A DNA stretch of 64,000 bases from Candidatus Electrothrix communis (lineage in GTDB: Bacteria > Desulfobacterota > Desulfobulbia > Desulfobulbales > Desulfobulbaceae). The DNA is taken from positions 2,991,501 to 3,055,500 of the forward strand of contig CP130629.1 in NCBI GenBank assembly GCA_030644725.1, in the 5' to 3' direction. Each line of letters begins with the position of its first letter. Position 1 is the stretch's first letter. A program made the position numbers and the translations under genes. The notes beneath the pieces are model-generated. The model did not search any database, had not been told where the DNA came from, and worked only from the letters and a program-made list of their open reading frames with translations. Positions 51,258 to 60,175 of this stretch are shown here, one piece after another.

Positions 51258-54011
51258 CTACTCACCCTTATCCAAACTCCCCCCAACCTCGGTATTGACC
51301 TTCAGCGGTACATCCAGCGCCATAACCGACTCCATCGCCTCCTTGACCATGACAGAGATCGACTCCAGCTCATCCTCGGGCACTTCCAACACCAGCTCAT
51401 CATGAATCTGTAAGAGCAGCTTGGCCTGGGCCTTTTGAGCAATCAACTCCTCATGCACCTTGATCATAGCCAGCTTGATGATGTCCGAGGCCGTCCCCTG
51501 AATAGGCGTATTGATCGCCATGCGTTCGGCAAACTGACGACGGTTAGCGTTGCTCACATTAATCTCCGGTAGTTGCCTACGCCTGCCCAGCAAGGTGGTG
51601 ACATACCCGTCTGCACGGGCCTGATCCATGATGCTGTCCATAAACTGCTGAATTCCGGGATAATGGACAAAATAGCGATCAATAAAGGTCTGGGCCTCCT
51701 TGCGACTGATACCGAGCTGCTCTGACAGCCCGAAGGCGGACATACCGTAGACAATACCGAAGTTGATGCTCTTGGCGACCCGCCGCATCTCCCCGGTGAT
51801 CAGGGGCAGGGACACCTGAAAGATCTCAGCAGCGGTCTGACTGTGGATATCCCCCTCCCCTCTGAAGGCCTCCAATAAGGCTGCATCCTGGCTGTAATGC
51901 GCCAAGACCCGCAGATCGATCTGCGAATAATCCGCTGACAGCAGCAGGCTGCCCGGTCGGGCAATAAAGGCGGAGCGAATGCGGCGGCCTTCCTCGCTGC
52001 GGATGGGGATGTTCTGCAAGTTCGGATTGCTGGAGCTGAGACGACCGGTTGCCGTGCCCCATTGATTAAAGGAGGAATGCACCCGACCCGTGACAGGGCT
52101 GATATGGGTCTGCAATTTATCCACATAGGTGGATTTCAGCTTGGCCAGATTACGGAACCGGACAATCAGGGCGGGCAATTCGTGCTTATGGGAGAGCTTT
52201 TCCAGCACCTTGATGTCCGTGGAATAACCGGTCTTAGTTTTGCGGCCTTTGGGGAGACCGAGTTCGTCAAAAAGTACCTGGGCCAACTGCTGCGACGAGT
52301 TGATATTAAAGGCATGTCCGGCAACGCCATAGATTTCCTGTTCCAGCACATCCAGCCGCTCGCCGAACTCTTTGGTCAGTCCTTGCAGAACCGCCTTGTC
52401 CAGCAGGATACCGGTCTCCTCCATTGCGGCCAGCACCTGGATCAACGGCCCTTCCACCTCGGCAAAAAGTTTCCACAGTCCCTGCTTTTCCAACTCGGCT
52501 CGCTGTTCCTCAAAAAGGCGCAGGCTGCCGTAAACATCCTCGCAGCTGTAATCTTTGGCCTTCTCAGGAGGTACCCGACAAAAGGCATCCGGGGCCTTAT
52601 CCCCTGCCACCACCTCGCTAAAAGGGGTGAGTTTCAGGTCAAGTTCCTGACAGAGGTCATCCAGTTTATAGGAGCGGCGACCGGGCTCAAGCAACCAGGC
52701 CCCGAGCATAGTATCATAGAGGGGCCCGGCTAAACGAATGCCGCCGTTCTGGGGTGCTGCCAGGATGGCATAATCGTACTTGAGGTTATGGCCGATCTTA
52801 GAAAGTGAGGAGTCTGTGAGCAGGGGCCCGAGCAGTTCCACAATATCCTGCAAAGCCAGCTGATCAGGCAAGAGATCCCCCTCAGTATCCCGATGACCGC
52901 AGGGTAGATACCAAGCCTGTTTTGTGTCGGCACAAAGAGAGATACCCACCAGTTCTGCTTCCAGGGGATCAAGGGAGGTGGTCTCTGTATCTACCACCAG
53001 CTGCCCAGCCCCTTGCAGCTGCTCCCCAAGCTGCTCCCCAAGCTGCTCCCCAAGCTGCTCGATAAGCCGCTCCAACTCGTCCCGCTGCCGGACTAGGGTA
53101 AAACCGTCAGTGGCAACCTTTGCCGCCGGGACATCAGACTTGAGCAGGGTGAAAAATTCCAACTCTGTGAGCAGCTCCCGCAGGGCCTCGGGGTCAGATT
53201 CGCGCACCAAATAGGCCTGAAGATCAGCCTCAACCTCGGCCTTATCCTGGAGACGAACCAGATCGCGGGAAAGAAAGGCGTCCTCCTTATGGGCGATGAG
53301 CCGCTCCTTCATCTTGGACTTTTTCAAACTGTCGACCTGCGCATACAGCCCTTCCAAGGTCTTGTATTCTGCAAGAAGCTTCTGCGCAGTCTTGGGCCCT
53401 ACTCCCGGCACACCGCTGATATTATCTGCCGAATCGCCGGTGAGCGAGAGATAATCAAGGAGTTGGACCGGGCTGAGCCCGTATTTCTCCTCCACCGCAG
53501 CCACGTCCATGAGCCGATCATTCATAGGATCCCACATGGTGATGTCTTCGGAGACCAGCTGCAAGAGATCCTTATCCCCGGACACCACCACCACCTTGCA
53601 GCCCTGCTCGACCAGTAGGCGAGCTGCCGAGGCAATCAGGTCGTCGGCCTCCAGATCATCCGCCGACATACTCAGCAGGTTATAGGCAGCGACCATCTTA
53701 TGGATATAGGGGATCTGGGGAACGAGATCCTCGGGCATAGGGGGACGATTGGCCTTGTAATCAGATGAAATTTTATGGCGAAAAACCGGCCCCTTGGTGT
53801 CATAGGCCACAGCAAGATATTCCGGCTGTTTTTCCCGCAGGAGTCGACGCAGGATCGTGGTAAAACCATAGACAGCATGGGTGGGCAGCCCGCTGTTATT
53901 GCTCAGGGGTTTGATAGCATGGTAGGCCCTGTAGATATAGGCGCTGCCATCAATCAGGTAGACTTCTTTCTTTTTCGGGGGAGCAGGGAACAGCTCTGTC
54001 TGTTGACTCAT
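51258..54011 (-). CDS. polA: DNA polymerase I
   Basis: 917 residues, usual length. N-terminal 5' nuclease (YLIDGSAYIYRAYHA, VVVSGDKDLLQLV, GDSADNISGVPGVGPKTA), a proofreading 3'-5' exonuclease domain (VVDTETTSLDPLE, IGHNLKYD) and the A-family polymerase domain (LLSADYSQIDLRVLAHYS, RRVAKSINFGIVYGMS, QIHDELVLEVP) are all present with catalytic Asp residues. Between the first two domains is a short run of identical GEQL units coded by 12-bp direct repeats. It is followed by the small phosphatase gene. Confidence 0.97.
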   Translation of the reverse strand: MSQQTELFPAPPKKKEVYLIDGSAYIYRAYHAIKPLSNNSGLPTHAVYGFTTILRRLLREKQPEYLAVAYDTKGPVFRHKISSDYKANRPPMPEDLVPQIPYIHKMVAAYNLLSMSADDLEADDLIASAARLLVEQGCKVVVVSGDKDLLQLVSEDITMWDPMNDRLMDVAAVEEKYGLSPVQLLDYLSLTGDSADNISGVPGVGPKTAQKLLAEYKTLEGLYAQVDSLKKSKMKERLIAHKEDAFLSRDLVRLQDKAEVEADLQAYLVRESDPEALRELLTELEFFTLLKSDVPAAKVATDGFTLVRQRDELERLIEQLGEQLGEQLGEQLQGAGQLVVDTETTSLDPLEAELVGISLCADTKQAWYLPCGHRDTEGDLLPDQLALQDIVELLGPLLTDSSLSKIGHNLKYDYAILAAPQNGGIRLAGPLYDTMLGAWLLEPGRRSYKLDDLCQELDLKLTPFSEVVAGDKAPDAFCRVPPEKAKDYSCEDVYGSLRLFEEQRAELEKQGLWKLFAEVEGPLIQVLAAMEETGILLDKAVLQGLTKEFGERLDVLEQEIYGVAGHAFNINSSQQLAQVLFDELGLPKGRKTKTGYSTDIKVLEKLSHKHELPALIVRFRNLAKLKSTYVDKLQTHISPVTGRVHSSFNQWGTATGRLSSSNPNLQNIPIRSEEGRRIRSAFIARPGSLLLSADYSQIDLRVLAHYSQDAALLEAFRGEGDIHSQTAAEIFQVSLPLITGEMRRVAKSINFGIVYGMSAFGLSEQLGISRKEAQTFIDRYFVHYPGIQQFMDSIMDQARADGYVTTLLGRRRQLPEINVSNANRRQFAERMAINTPIQGTASDIIKLAMIKVHEELIAQKAQAKLLLQIHDELVLEVPEDELESISVMVKEAMESVMALDVPLKVNTEVGGSLDKGE
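53017..53060 (-). repeat. 12-bp tandem repeat within polA
   Basis: Three and two-thirds perfect copies of agctgctcccca (plus-strand reading), which code for repeated GEQL in the linker before the exonuclease domain. The length is a multiple of three, so copy-number change keeps the frame. Confidence 0.9.
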
Positions 54012-54039
54012 AAAGGGAAACCAGGGATTAACGTTTCAT

Positions 54040-54558
54040 TTAAGGTTTGATCTCTGCCTGCGCCTTCTGCATCAAACTCAGCAGATTGTCCGGCTCAAGC
54101 TCGACAAAATATTTATACCGCTTGGAAGGATACAGATGGTGCATGATCTTGCCGTCAGGAAAGACAGCAAAGGTTCTCGGCACATACCTGCCGTCAAATA
54201 AATATTTCTCACTGAGTTTTGGTTGTCGGCGTGTATTCACGCGAATCATAACAAAGGATGCCGAGGCATCAATAATGCTCTGTTCCTGAAGGATACCTTT
54301 ATAGCGTTTACACGCAGAGCAGGATTCAGAATAAAAGATAATGATGGCAGGTTTGCCCTCTCTCTTGGCCTGCGCCAGTCCTTCGCTATACCCTTTCCAG
54401 GCTATCCCGTCTCCGCTCCATTGAAAGTCGATCATTGCCGAACAATCGCGCCCTAACGTCAACGAGATCAACACGAAAAAAATAAGCAAAAACGATGTAA
54501 TGATGTATCGGCGACTGTCGCCACCCTTCCCTCTTCTTTGTTCAGTATAGTCAAGCAT
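54040..54558 (-). CDS. Thioredoxin-fold protein, membrane-anchored
   Basis: 172 residues from the ATG at 54558; the frame extends to 54633 through a repeat and that part is not credible. A membrane helix at ~20-36 (IITSFLLIFFVLISLTL) places the rest outside the cytoplasm. The thioredoxin-like domain has SESCSACK (C80-x2-C83), the cis-Pro segment YVPRTFAVFPDG, and a helical C-terminus. It resembles thioredoxin_7/DsbD-gamma-like proteins that reduce or oxidise periplasmic disulfides. It is 28 bp downstream of polA's start region on the same strand. Confidence 0.78.
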   Translation of the reverse strand: MLDYTEQRRGKGGDSRRYIITSFLLIFFVLISLTLGRDCSAMIDFQWSGDGIAWKGYSEGLAQAKREGKPAIIIFYSESCSACKRYKGILQEQSIIDASASFVMIRVNTRRQPKLSEKYLFDGRYVPRTFAVFPDGKIMHHLYPSKRYKYFVELEPDNLLSLMQKAQAEIKP

Positions 54559-54579
54559 CTTCAAATTCAGTGTGGAATT

Positions 54580-54652
54580 GTAGGGGCAAGACCTGCGTGT
54601 CTGCCCAAAAATTTTGCATTCCGGTAGGGGCACGGCATGCCGTGCCCCTACC
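54580..54652. repeat. REP-like element cluster with perfect 30-bp palindrome
   Basis: Left half gtaggggcaagacctgcgtg followed by tctgccc (54580-54606), then a perfect palindrome at 54623-54652 centred on ggcatgcc with cccctacc arms. Copies related to it lie after bamA, after the HD gene and between the phosphate genes. Confidence 0.75.
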
Positions 54653-54660
54653 GTATTTTC

Positions 54661-55620
54661 TTACTCGTCTTTTCCGATGTAGACCAATTCCGGCTGCTTG
54701 AGCAACACCTTGGTGTCCGGGCCGATACTCTTGGTCAACCAAACATTCCCCCCCACTATGGATCGGGCCCCGACCACCGTATCTCCGCCAAGAATAGTGG
54801 CATTGGAGTAGATAATCACATCATCCTCAATAGTTGGATGGCGCTTGGTATCCCTCAGCTTCTTGCCAGCTCCTTTGGGAAGAGAAAGAGCGCCAAGGGT
54901 CACCCCCTGATACAAACGCACTTGATTACCAATAACACAGGTTTCTCCGACCACCACGCCTGCACCGTGGTCGATAAAAAAGGATTCGCCGATATCTGCG
55001 CCTGGGTGAATATCAATAGCGGTCCTATGATAGGCGTATTCACTGAGAATCCTCGGTAAAACAGGAATACCCAAGGTAAACAGGGCATGGGCTAGACGAT
55101 AAACAAACACGGCAAAAAAGCCGGGATAACTAAAAATCACCTCATCCACATTACGGGCTGCCGGATCGCCTTCAAGCGTGGCCTGAATATCCGACTCCAA
55201 TGCTTCCCGAATCTTCGGCATCTCCCTGATAAATCGCCCTGCCAAATCATGACTGCGGGCATTGCAATTAGAACAGGGCTGATTATGACGAAAGCAATCA
55301 TGGCGAATAGCCGAATTCAGCTGTCTGCTCAGGTTCCTGAAAAAAATCGTCAGGTTATATCCCAAATGGTATTCCAAGCTAGACGGATTGAGCATGGTGG
55401 AGCTGAAATAACCGGGAAACATAATCCGCTGGGCCTGGAGCACCAAGTCCACCACTTCTTCCTTGGAGGGGATGGCGACCGGTTCAATATGGCTTGACCA
55501 TTTTCTGGAGGTAAATCCCTCTGCCAGCTGTGTGACAATGGAAGGAATACAATCATCCTCCAGCAAGGATGGTAAGGCATGCCCTTCACATCCGCAGGAA
55601 TCATCGTCTTTTAAAGACAT
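54661..55620 (-). CDS. cysE: Serine O-acetyltransferase
   Basis: First step of cysteine synthesis: acetylates serine with acetyl-CoA. 319 residues, of the EpsC-like long form. The N-terminal helical domain includes the Cys-rich CFRHNQPCSNCNARS. The left-handed beta-helix follows: IDIHPGADIGESFFIDHGAGVVVGE, VRLYQGVTLGA, KRHPTIEDDVIIYSNATILGG and ARSIVGGNVWLTKS. The catalytic His (DIHPGA, DHGAG) residues are present. Soluble enzyme; the gene is monocistronic. Confidence 0.9.
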   Translation of the reverse strand: MSLKDDDSCGCEGHALPSLLEDDCIPSIVTQLAEGFTSRKWSSHIEPVAIPSKEEVVDLVLQAQRIMFPGYFSSTMLNPSSLEYHLGYNLTIFFRNLSRQLNSAIRHDCFRHNQPCSNCNARSHDLAGRFIREMPKIREALESDIQATLEGDPAARNVDEVIFSYPGFFAVFVYRLAHALFTLGIPVLPRILSEYAYHRTAIDIHPGADIGESFFIDHGAGVVVGETCVIGNQVRLYQGVTLGALSLPKGAGKKLRDTKRHPTIEDDVIIYSNATILGGDTVVGARSIVGGNVWLTKSIGPDTKVLLKQPELVYIGKDE

Positions 55621-55706
55621 TGTATTCTGCTCCCTAGCAAGACGTCGGTAACGTCGGTAATGAGATTTTAAAATAGAGAAACGAAGCTGCCAATACGAAT
55701 CGGCTC

Positions 55707-56726
55707 TTAACCGGCATACCCGTCAGGGTTTTTGGACTGCCAATTCCAGGTGTCAACGCACATCGCATCAAGCCCCAGTTCCGCCTTCCAGCCTAACTCT
55801 CGGGCGGCAAGAGAGGGGTCGGCATAACATTGGGCTATATCACCGTGACGACGAGGAGTAATAATATAGGGAACCTTTCTCCCGGATGCCTTTTCAAGAG
55901 CCTTGATCATCTCCAGCACAGAATAGCCTTGACCGGTCCCCAAATTATAGGTGACCACGCCCGGCTTTTCCGCCAACTTTTCCAAGGCGCAGAGATGGCC
56001 CTTGGCCAGATCAACCACATGGATATAGTCGCGGACGCCGGTTCCGTCCGGTGTGGAGTAATCATCTCCGAAAACAGAAAGTTGGTCCAGTTTGCCCACC
56101 GCCACCTGGGAGATATAGGGCATCAGATTATTGGGAATACCGTTGGGATCTTCACCGATCTCACCACTTTCATGGGCTCCTACCGGGTTAAAATAACGCA
56201 GCAGGCTGATATTCCATTCTCCATCTGCAACATGCAGGTCACGGAGGATATCTTCAATCATAGCCTTGGTTCGACCGTAGGGATTGGTGCAGGCGAGCAG
56301 AGGAAAATCCTCTGTTATGGGCACAAAAGCCGGGTCTCCGTACACAGTAGCTGAAGAGCTGAAGACCATATTTTTGATCTCGTGCCGCTGCATACTTTGG
56401 CAGAGATGAATAGTGCCGGTGAGGTTATTGTGGTAGTAGAGCAGGGGTTTATCCACGGATTCACCCACGGCTTTGAGTCCGGCAAAATGAATGACCGCTG
56501 TGGCATCGGCATTCTGGCGGAACACCGTGTCCAGAGCATCGGCATCAAGCAGATCAACCTGAAAAAAATTAAGCGTTTTACCGGTGAGTTTCTCCACCCG
56601 CCGTAAGCCTTCCCGGCCCGAGTTGCAGAAATTATCAATAACGGTTACTTCATGACCGCTGTTGAGCAGTTCTAGACAGGTGTGAGTGCCGATATAGCCG
56701 GCTCCGCCGGTAACAATAATATGCAT
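55707..56726 (-). CDS. galE: UDP-glucose 4-epimerase
   Basis: Interconverts UDP-glucose and UDP-galactose for envelope polysaccharide. 339 residues from the ATG at 56726, with GGAG 6 nt upstream. NAD-binding [11 protein letters not shown] at residues 7-17, the YGRTK catalytic Tyr-x3-Lys, [10 protein letters not shown] and [11 protein letters not shown] are intact. The longer frame to 56879 passes through REP-like repeats and is not used. Downstream stop leaves 86 bp to cysE. Confidence 0.93.
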   Translation of the reverse strand: MHIIVTGGAGYIGTHTCLELLNSGHEVTVIDNFCNSGREGLRRVEKLTGKTLNFFQVDLLDADALDTVFRQNADATAVIHFAGLKAVGESVDKPLLYYHNNLTGTIHLCQSMQRHEIKNMVFSSSATVYGDPAFVPITEDFPLLACTNPYGRTKAMIEDILRDLHVADGEWNISLLRYFNPVGAHESGEIGEDPNGIPNNLMPYISQVAVGKLDQLSVFGDDYSTPDGTGVRDYIHVVDLAKGHLCALEKLAEKPGVVTYNLGTGQGYSVLEMIKALEKASGRKVPYIITPRRHGDIAQCYADPSLAARELGWKAELGLDAMCVDTWNWQSKNPDGYAG

Positions 56727-56756
56727 GAATTTCTCCACAAAAAATTCAGTCTTCCG

Positions 56757-56820
56757 CCCACCGTTGCAACGATGGGCTATGATCGTTCGTCCCTTTGGGA
56801 CGAGGTGTCCCAGAGGGACA
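56757..56820. repeat. Cluster of three small palindromes upstream of galE
   Basis: cccaccgttgcaacgatggg (56757-56776, one mismatch), cgtccctttgggacg (56788-56802) and tgtcccagagggaca (56806-56820). They lie in the 309-bp gap between divergent galE and the DUF493 gene. The rest of this gap holds no gene. Confidence 0.65.
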
Positions 56821-57035
56821 TTCGCCAACAGCGTATAACGATGTATAACAAAGATTCCAACCGACTTCAAACGAAACAATCAGCACGCATCACCTCGGGC
56901 CAAAGCTTCCGGGAGAAGCAAAAAAGAAAGCCTCCGCCCCGCTCTTCCCGCCTTAATCCCCTTGCTATTTCCGAAGTCATACGATAACATCGCAGGTTAC
57001 ATACTCAACAAATATTCTCTACATTCTATTCGCTC

Positions 57036-57317
57036 ATGAACGAAAAAATATCCCCGCAGTCATTGAAAGGCTGCAAGCCGGAAATTCACTATCCTTGTGT
57101 TTGGCAATACAAAATCATCGGCATGGAACGAAAAGCTGTGCAAGCAGCTCTTTCCGAACAGCTCGGAGATGCACCCTACTCGCTCTCCGAATCCCGCACC
57201 TCCAAGCAAGGAAAATATATCAGCCTCAACCTGGCATTAACCGTGTATAATGAGGAGCAGCGACTCCATTTGTACAGTGCCCTGACAGCCGATCCCTCTA
57301 TCAAGCTCGTCTTATGA
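57036..57317 (+). CDS. DUF493 (YbeD-like) protein
   Basis: 93 residues, ferredoxin-like alpha/beta fold typical of DUF493. Key matches: YPCVWQYKIIGMERKAVQAALSEQLG, SESRTSKQGKYISLNLALTV and a C-terminal DPSIKLVL. A YbeD role is not established. The ATGA overlap with the next gene (4 bp) suggests translational coupling. Confidence 0.8.
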   Translation: MNEKISPQSLKGCKPEIHYPCVWQYKIIGMERKAVQAALSEQLGDAPYSLSESRTSKQGKYISLNLALTVYNEEQRLHLYSALTADPSIKLVL

Positions 57318-57880
57318 ATAAGGCTGTACAGAATGCCATCGAAGAAGCCGCACCTGCCTTTGATGCCAAAATTATTCCAGTCATGCGGGAGGCTATCACC
57401 ACGGTGCAGATGATTCTTTTTCAGCGCCTGAAAGAAAGTATCTCCCAACGATATTCGGAAAATTCGGAACACTCGGAAGAAAACAATATTCGACTAGCCG
57501 GAGCCGTTGTTAATAATCTCTACGGCAGCGATGCGCTTGATCCCCAAGTTAACCTCTTTGCCCGCAATCACCGGGAGCTTATTGAAGAGGAATTACGTCA
57601 ACTCAGCCTCCAGATGGCGGAACTGATCCCCCATATCACGGACAGCCTGCGCATGCAGACCCTCTGCGATAATCATGAAGGAGTTCATTCCATACCCTGC
57701 CTGCTGCTTGCCAAGGAACTCGGTTTATTGAACGAAGAGCGAGAACTGCCCTTGCCGTCCACCTTTATGCTGTCTGTACGAAAGCTTGGAGCGGAATCGG
57801 GGCTCGTCAAACCGATGACAAGTGCCCCGCCACCACTGACGAAACAAGAAATTGAACAAGAGACAGACAAAAAGGAGTAA
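57314..57880 (+). CDS. Hypothetical protein coupled to DUF493 gene
   Basis: 188 residues, soluble, predicted mostly helical: AFDAKIIPVMREAITTVQMILF, SQRYSENSEHSEENN, AELIPHITDSLRMQTLCDN. A C-terminal Glu/Gln/Lys-rich tail is disordered. No family recognised. It starts within the DUF493 stop and ends 4 bp before the ispH ATG, so the three genes form a run. Its role may relate to one of them, but the sequence does not say. Confidence 0.6.
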   Translation: MNKAVQNAIEEAAPAFDAKIIPVMREAITTVQMILFQRLKESISQRYSENSEHSEENNIRLAGAVVNNLYGSDALDPQVNLFARNHRELIEEELRQLSLQMAELIPHITDSLRMQTLCDNHEGVHSIPCLLLAKELGLLNEERELPLPSTFMLSVRKLGAESGLVKPMTSAPPPLTKQEIEQETDKKE

Positions 57881-57884
57881 TCAG

Positions 57885-58802
57885 ATGGAGGTCATCCTTG
57901 CCCGACCGCGCGGATTTTGCGCTGGTGTCAACAGAGCCATCAACGTGGTGAACAAGGCTTTGGACGTCTACAAGCCACCAGTGTATGTCCTGCATGAGAT
58001 TGTCCACAATACCCATGTTATCAGGGAACTGGAAGAAAAAGGGGCAGTTTTCGTCGAGCAGCTTGAGGATATCCCCAAAGGCTCGATAGCTATTTTCAGT
58101 GCTCACGGGGTTTCCAAAGCCGTCAAGGAGCAGGCTAATAATTTGGGCCTTCGGACCATTAACGCAACCTGCCCCTTGGTCTCCAAGGTACATCGTCGCG
58201 TTAGCCGCTTAAATAAAATAAATTATGATGTGGTGGTGATCGGCCATAAAGGACATCCAGAGGTTGAAGGCACCTGCGGGCATGCCTCCGGTTCAGTGCA
58301 TGTGGTCTCCTCACCGGAGGAGGTCCAGCGTCTCCAGGTTAAAGATCCAAATCGGGTCGGTTACGTGACCCAAACCACGCTCAGTGTTGATGATACCGCA
58401 AAAATGTTGACGGCACTGCGAGGACAATTCCCAAATATTAGCGAGCCTTCCCGTACAGATATCTGCTTTGCCACCAGTAATCGGCAGGCTGCTGTCCGAG
58501 AGCTCAGCGAGTCGGTTGATCTTATCTTGGTTGTCGGCTCAAAGAACAGTTCGAATTCAAACAGGTTGCGTGAGGTTGCGCAAAAAAAACATACCCCGGC
58601 TTACCTCATTGATCATGCGGAAGAAATAGATCCGAACTGGCTGCATAATACCAAACGAATAGGAATCACAGCTGGCGCATCGGCACCTGAATACCTTGTC
58701 ACAGAGCTAGTATCTTGGCTGCTCGAAAACTACGAGGTGTCGACAGTGCAGAAAATGGACGGCGTGGATGAAACAATCTGTTTTCAACTCCCCCCCATAT
58801 AA
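57885..58802 (+). CDS. ispH: 4-hydroxy-3-methylbut-2-enyl diphosphate reductase
   Basis: Last step of the MEP isoprenoid pathway, making IPP and DMAPP through a [4Fe-4S] centre. 305 residues from the ATG at 57885 (AAGGAG 8 nt upstream); the longer frame from 57852 overlaps the previous gene. The three cluster Cys are in RGFCAGV, NATCPLV and DICFATSN. The HGVS, GTCGHA and VGSKNSSNSNRL substrate-binding segments are in order. Good agreement with standard length. Confidence 0.96.
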   Translation: MEVILARPRGFCAGVNRAINVVNKALDVYKPPVYVLHEIVHNTHVIRELEEKGAVFVEQLEDIPKGSIAIFSAHGVSKAVKEQANNLGLRTINATCPLVSKVHRRVSRLNKINYDVVVIGHKGHPEVEGTCGHASGSVHVVSSPEEVQRLQVKDPNRVGYVTQTTLSVDDTAKMLTALRGQFPNISEPSRTDICFATSNRQAAVRELSESVDLILVVGSKNSSNSNRLREVAQKKHTPAYLIDHAEEIDPNWLHNTKRIGITAGASAPEYLVTELVSWLLENYEVSTVQKMDGVDETICFQLPPI

Positions 58803-58809
58803 CACCCAT

Positions 58810-58828
58810 CCCTCCCCTCTGGGGAGGG
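58810..58828. repeat. GC-rich stem-loop after ispH
   Basis: ccctcccc and ggggaggg (8 bp) with a 3-nt loop, 8 bp past the ispH stop. No T-run follows, so it may be a weak terminator or a REP-type unit. Confidence 0.5.
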
Positions 58829-58983
58829 ACAACAAAAGACGACAGTGGGGCTAGTCAGGCGACTCCAAGGAATCGTCGGCACTTTCATATAAAAATTACA
58901 ACGCTATCCCAAAAGATTCAAGTAAGAGATGACGACGGACGAAACCCATCGCCTTCATAACTTGGCTACCTCAGGAGATTGCA

Positions 58984-59964
58984 TTAAAATGAATACCCCA
59001 TAGTTATATATGCTGAAGACTGGTTACTTTCAACCTCCTGATCAATCTGCCCCAACGGCTCTCCACCAAGCACCTGGTACTGATCTCCGTCAACAGAAAT
59101 GGTGGTAAACTGTACACCCGATTTCACGAACCACCAAGGAGAGAACTGAAAATTACAACTCACCTCAAACATATAGGCAGCACCGTCCATATCTCCGGCA
59201 GACACCTTATTATAGTAAAGATGATGCAGCTCATCCTCGGAAGAGGCTAAAGGTGCCACAGAGAACTTTCCTGAGAGATCAAACTGGGGGGTTAACTGCA
59301 TATCTGCGCCCAGCAGAAAATAGACCATGGAAAAGGTATTTTCATAGGTAATGCCGGTCGATCCGTTGCCGACATAATTATATCCCGCAATACCCGTGGG
59401 AGAGTACTGCATGATCAGGTTTCCCTCGTACTCAAAATCCTGGTACAGATAGCCAACACCAGCATAGAGGCTCCACTGTCCTTGCTGAAGGTAGGTCCAC
59501 TCAAAATCTATATCCAAAATAAATGCTTCAAATTGAGAGATACTGCTTTCCGAATAGATATCCGCTGGCCCCCCCGGAGAAAACCGATCACGGTCAATCA
59601 TCGTCTCATCGGGATCATCAACCGCTGTTTTCAAAATACCGTTTATGCGCCACATGGGATTCAGGGTCAGAGAAGCGTCGAATCGGGCCAGCACGATATC
59701 CATCGGCCACTCAAGCTCGCTGATAGGAAAAAACGTCCTTTCATTTTGCCCATTGGCATGATTAATCTCACCGCCGATGGAAGAAGTCATATCACCGCTC
59801 ATTTCTTCCAACCCAAAGGACAGGTTAATTATACTTGCATAGTAGGGGTCGGCGAAGTCAGCAGCCTGAACCTGCGCAACCAGCATACCGGTACTGATCA
59901 TTCCGACTGCCAATCCAAGTTCTCGCATCTTGCGTATCGCCTTTTTTTGTGCTGACTGTTTCAT
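58984..59964 (-). CDS. Outer membrane beta-barrel protein (uncharacterised)
   Basis: 326 residues with a strong ribosome site (AAGGAG) and a signal peptide ending VQA. The mature chain has regular amphipathic strands and aromatic belts (MDIVLARFDASLTL, FEWTYLQQGQWSLYAGVGYLYQDFEYEG, DLSGKFSVAPLASSEDELHHLYYNK) and ends in SAYITMGYSF, with terminal Phe. It resembles omptin or OM_channels-like barrels of 10-12 strands, but no catalytic set is identified and I do not assign a family. Single gene, minus strand, between ispH and the radical SAM gene. Confidence 0.7.
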   Translation of the reverse strand: MKQSAQKKAIRKMRELGLAVGMISTGMLVAQVQAADFADPYYASIINLSFGLEEMSGDMTSSIGGEINHANGQNERTFFPISELEWPMDIVLARFDASLTLNPMWRINGILKTAVDDPDETMIDRDRFSPGGPADIYSESSISQFEAFILDIDFEWTYLQQGQWSLYAGVGYLYQDFEYEGNLIMQYSPTGIAGYNYVGNGSTGITYENTFSMVYFLLGADMQLTPQFDLSGKFSVAPLASSEDELHHLYYNKVSAGDMDGAAYMFEVSCNFQFSPWWFVKSGVQFTTISVDGDQYQVLGGEPLGQIDQEVESNQSSAYITMGYSF

Positions 59965-60175
59965 TGTTCTTCTCCTTCCTTTTCTCCTTTAAGGACACAT
60001 TCGTTTTGCCAATCCGACCCTGACAAAACATAAGGACTTTCAGAGAGCTGACAGCCCTTTTCCTCAACACCCTATTCTTTCGCCATCCTAAGAACTACCG
60101 CCTCTTTTGTCAAGAAAATGCGTGGACAAAGCAGAGCGGCAGTAACGATCATCAACATATTAAAATTCTTTATTT

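Noticed and set aside
16927-54652. CRISPR array
   Set aside because: Palindromes are isolated, far apart and without regularly sized spacers; no cas genes are seen.
56727-56879. N-terminal extension of galE
   Set aside because: It reads through palindromic repeats; ATG 56726 starts exactly at the NAD-binding fold.
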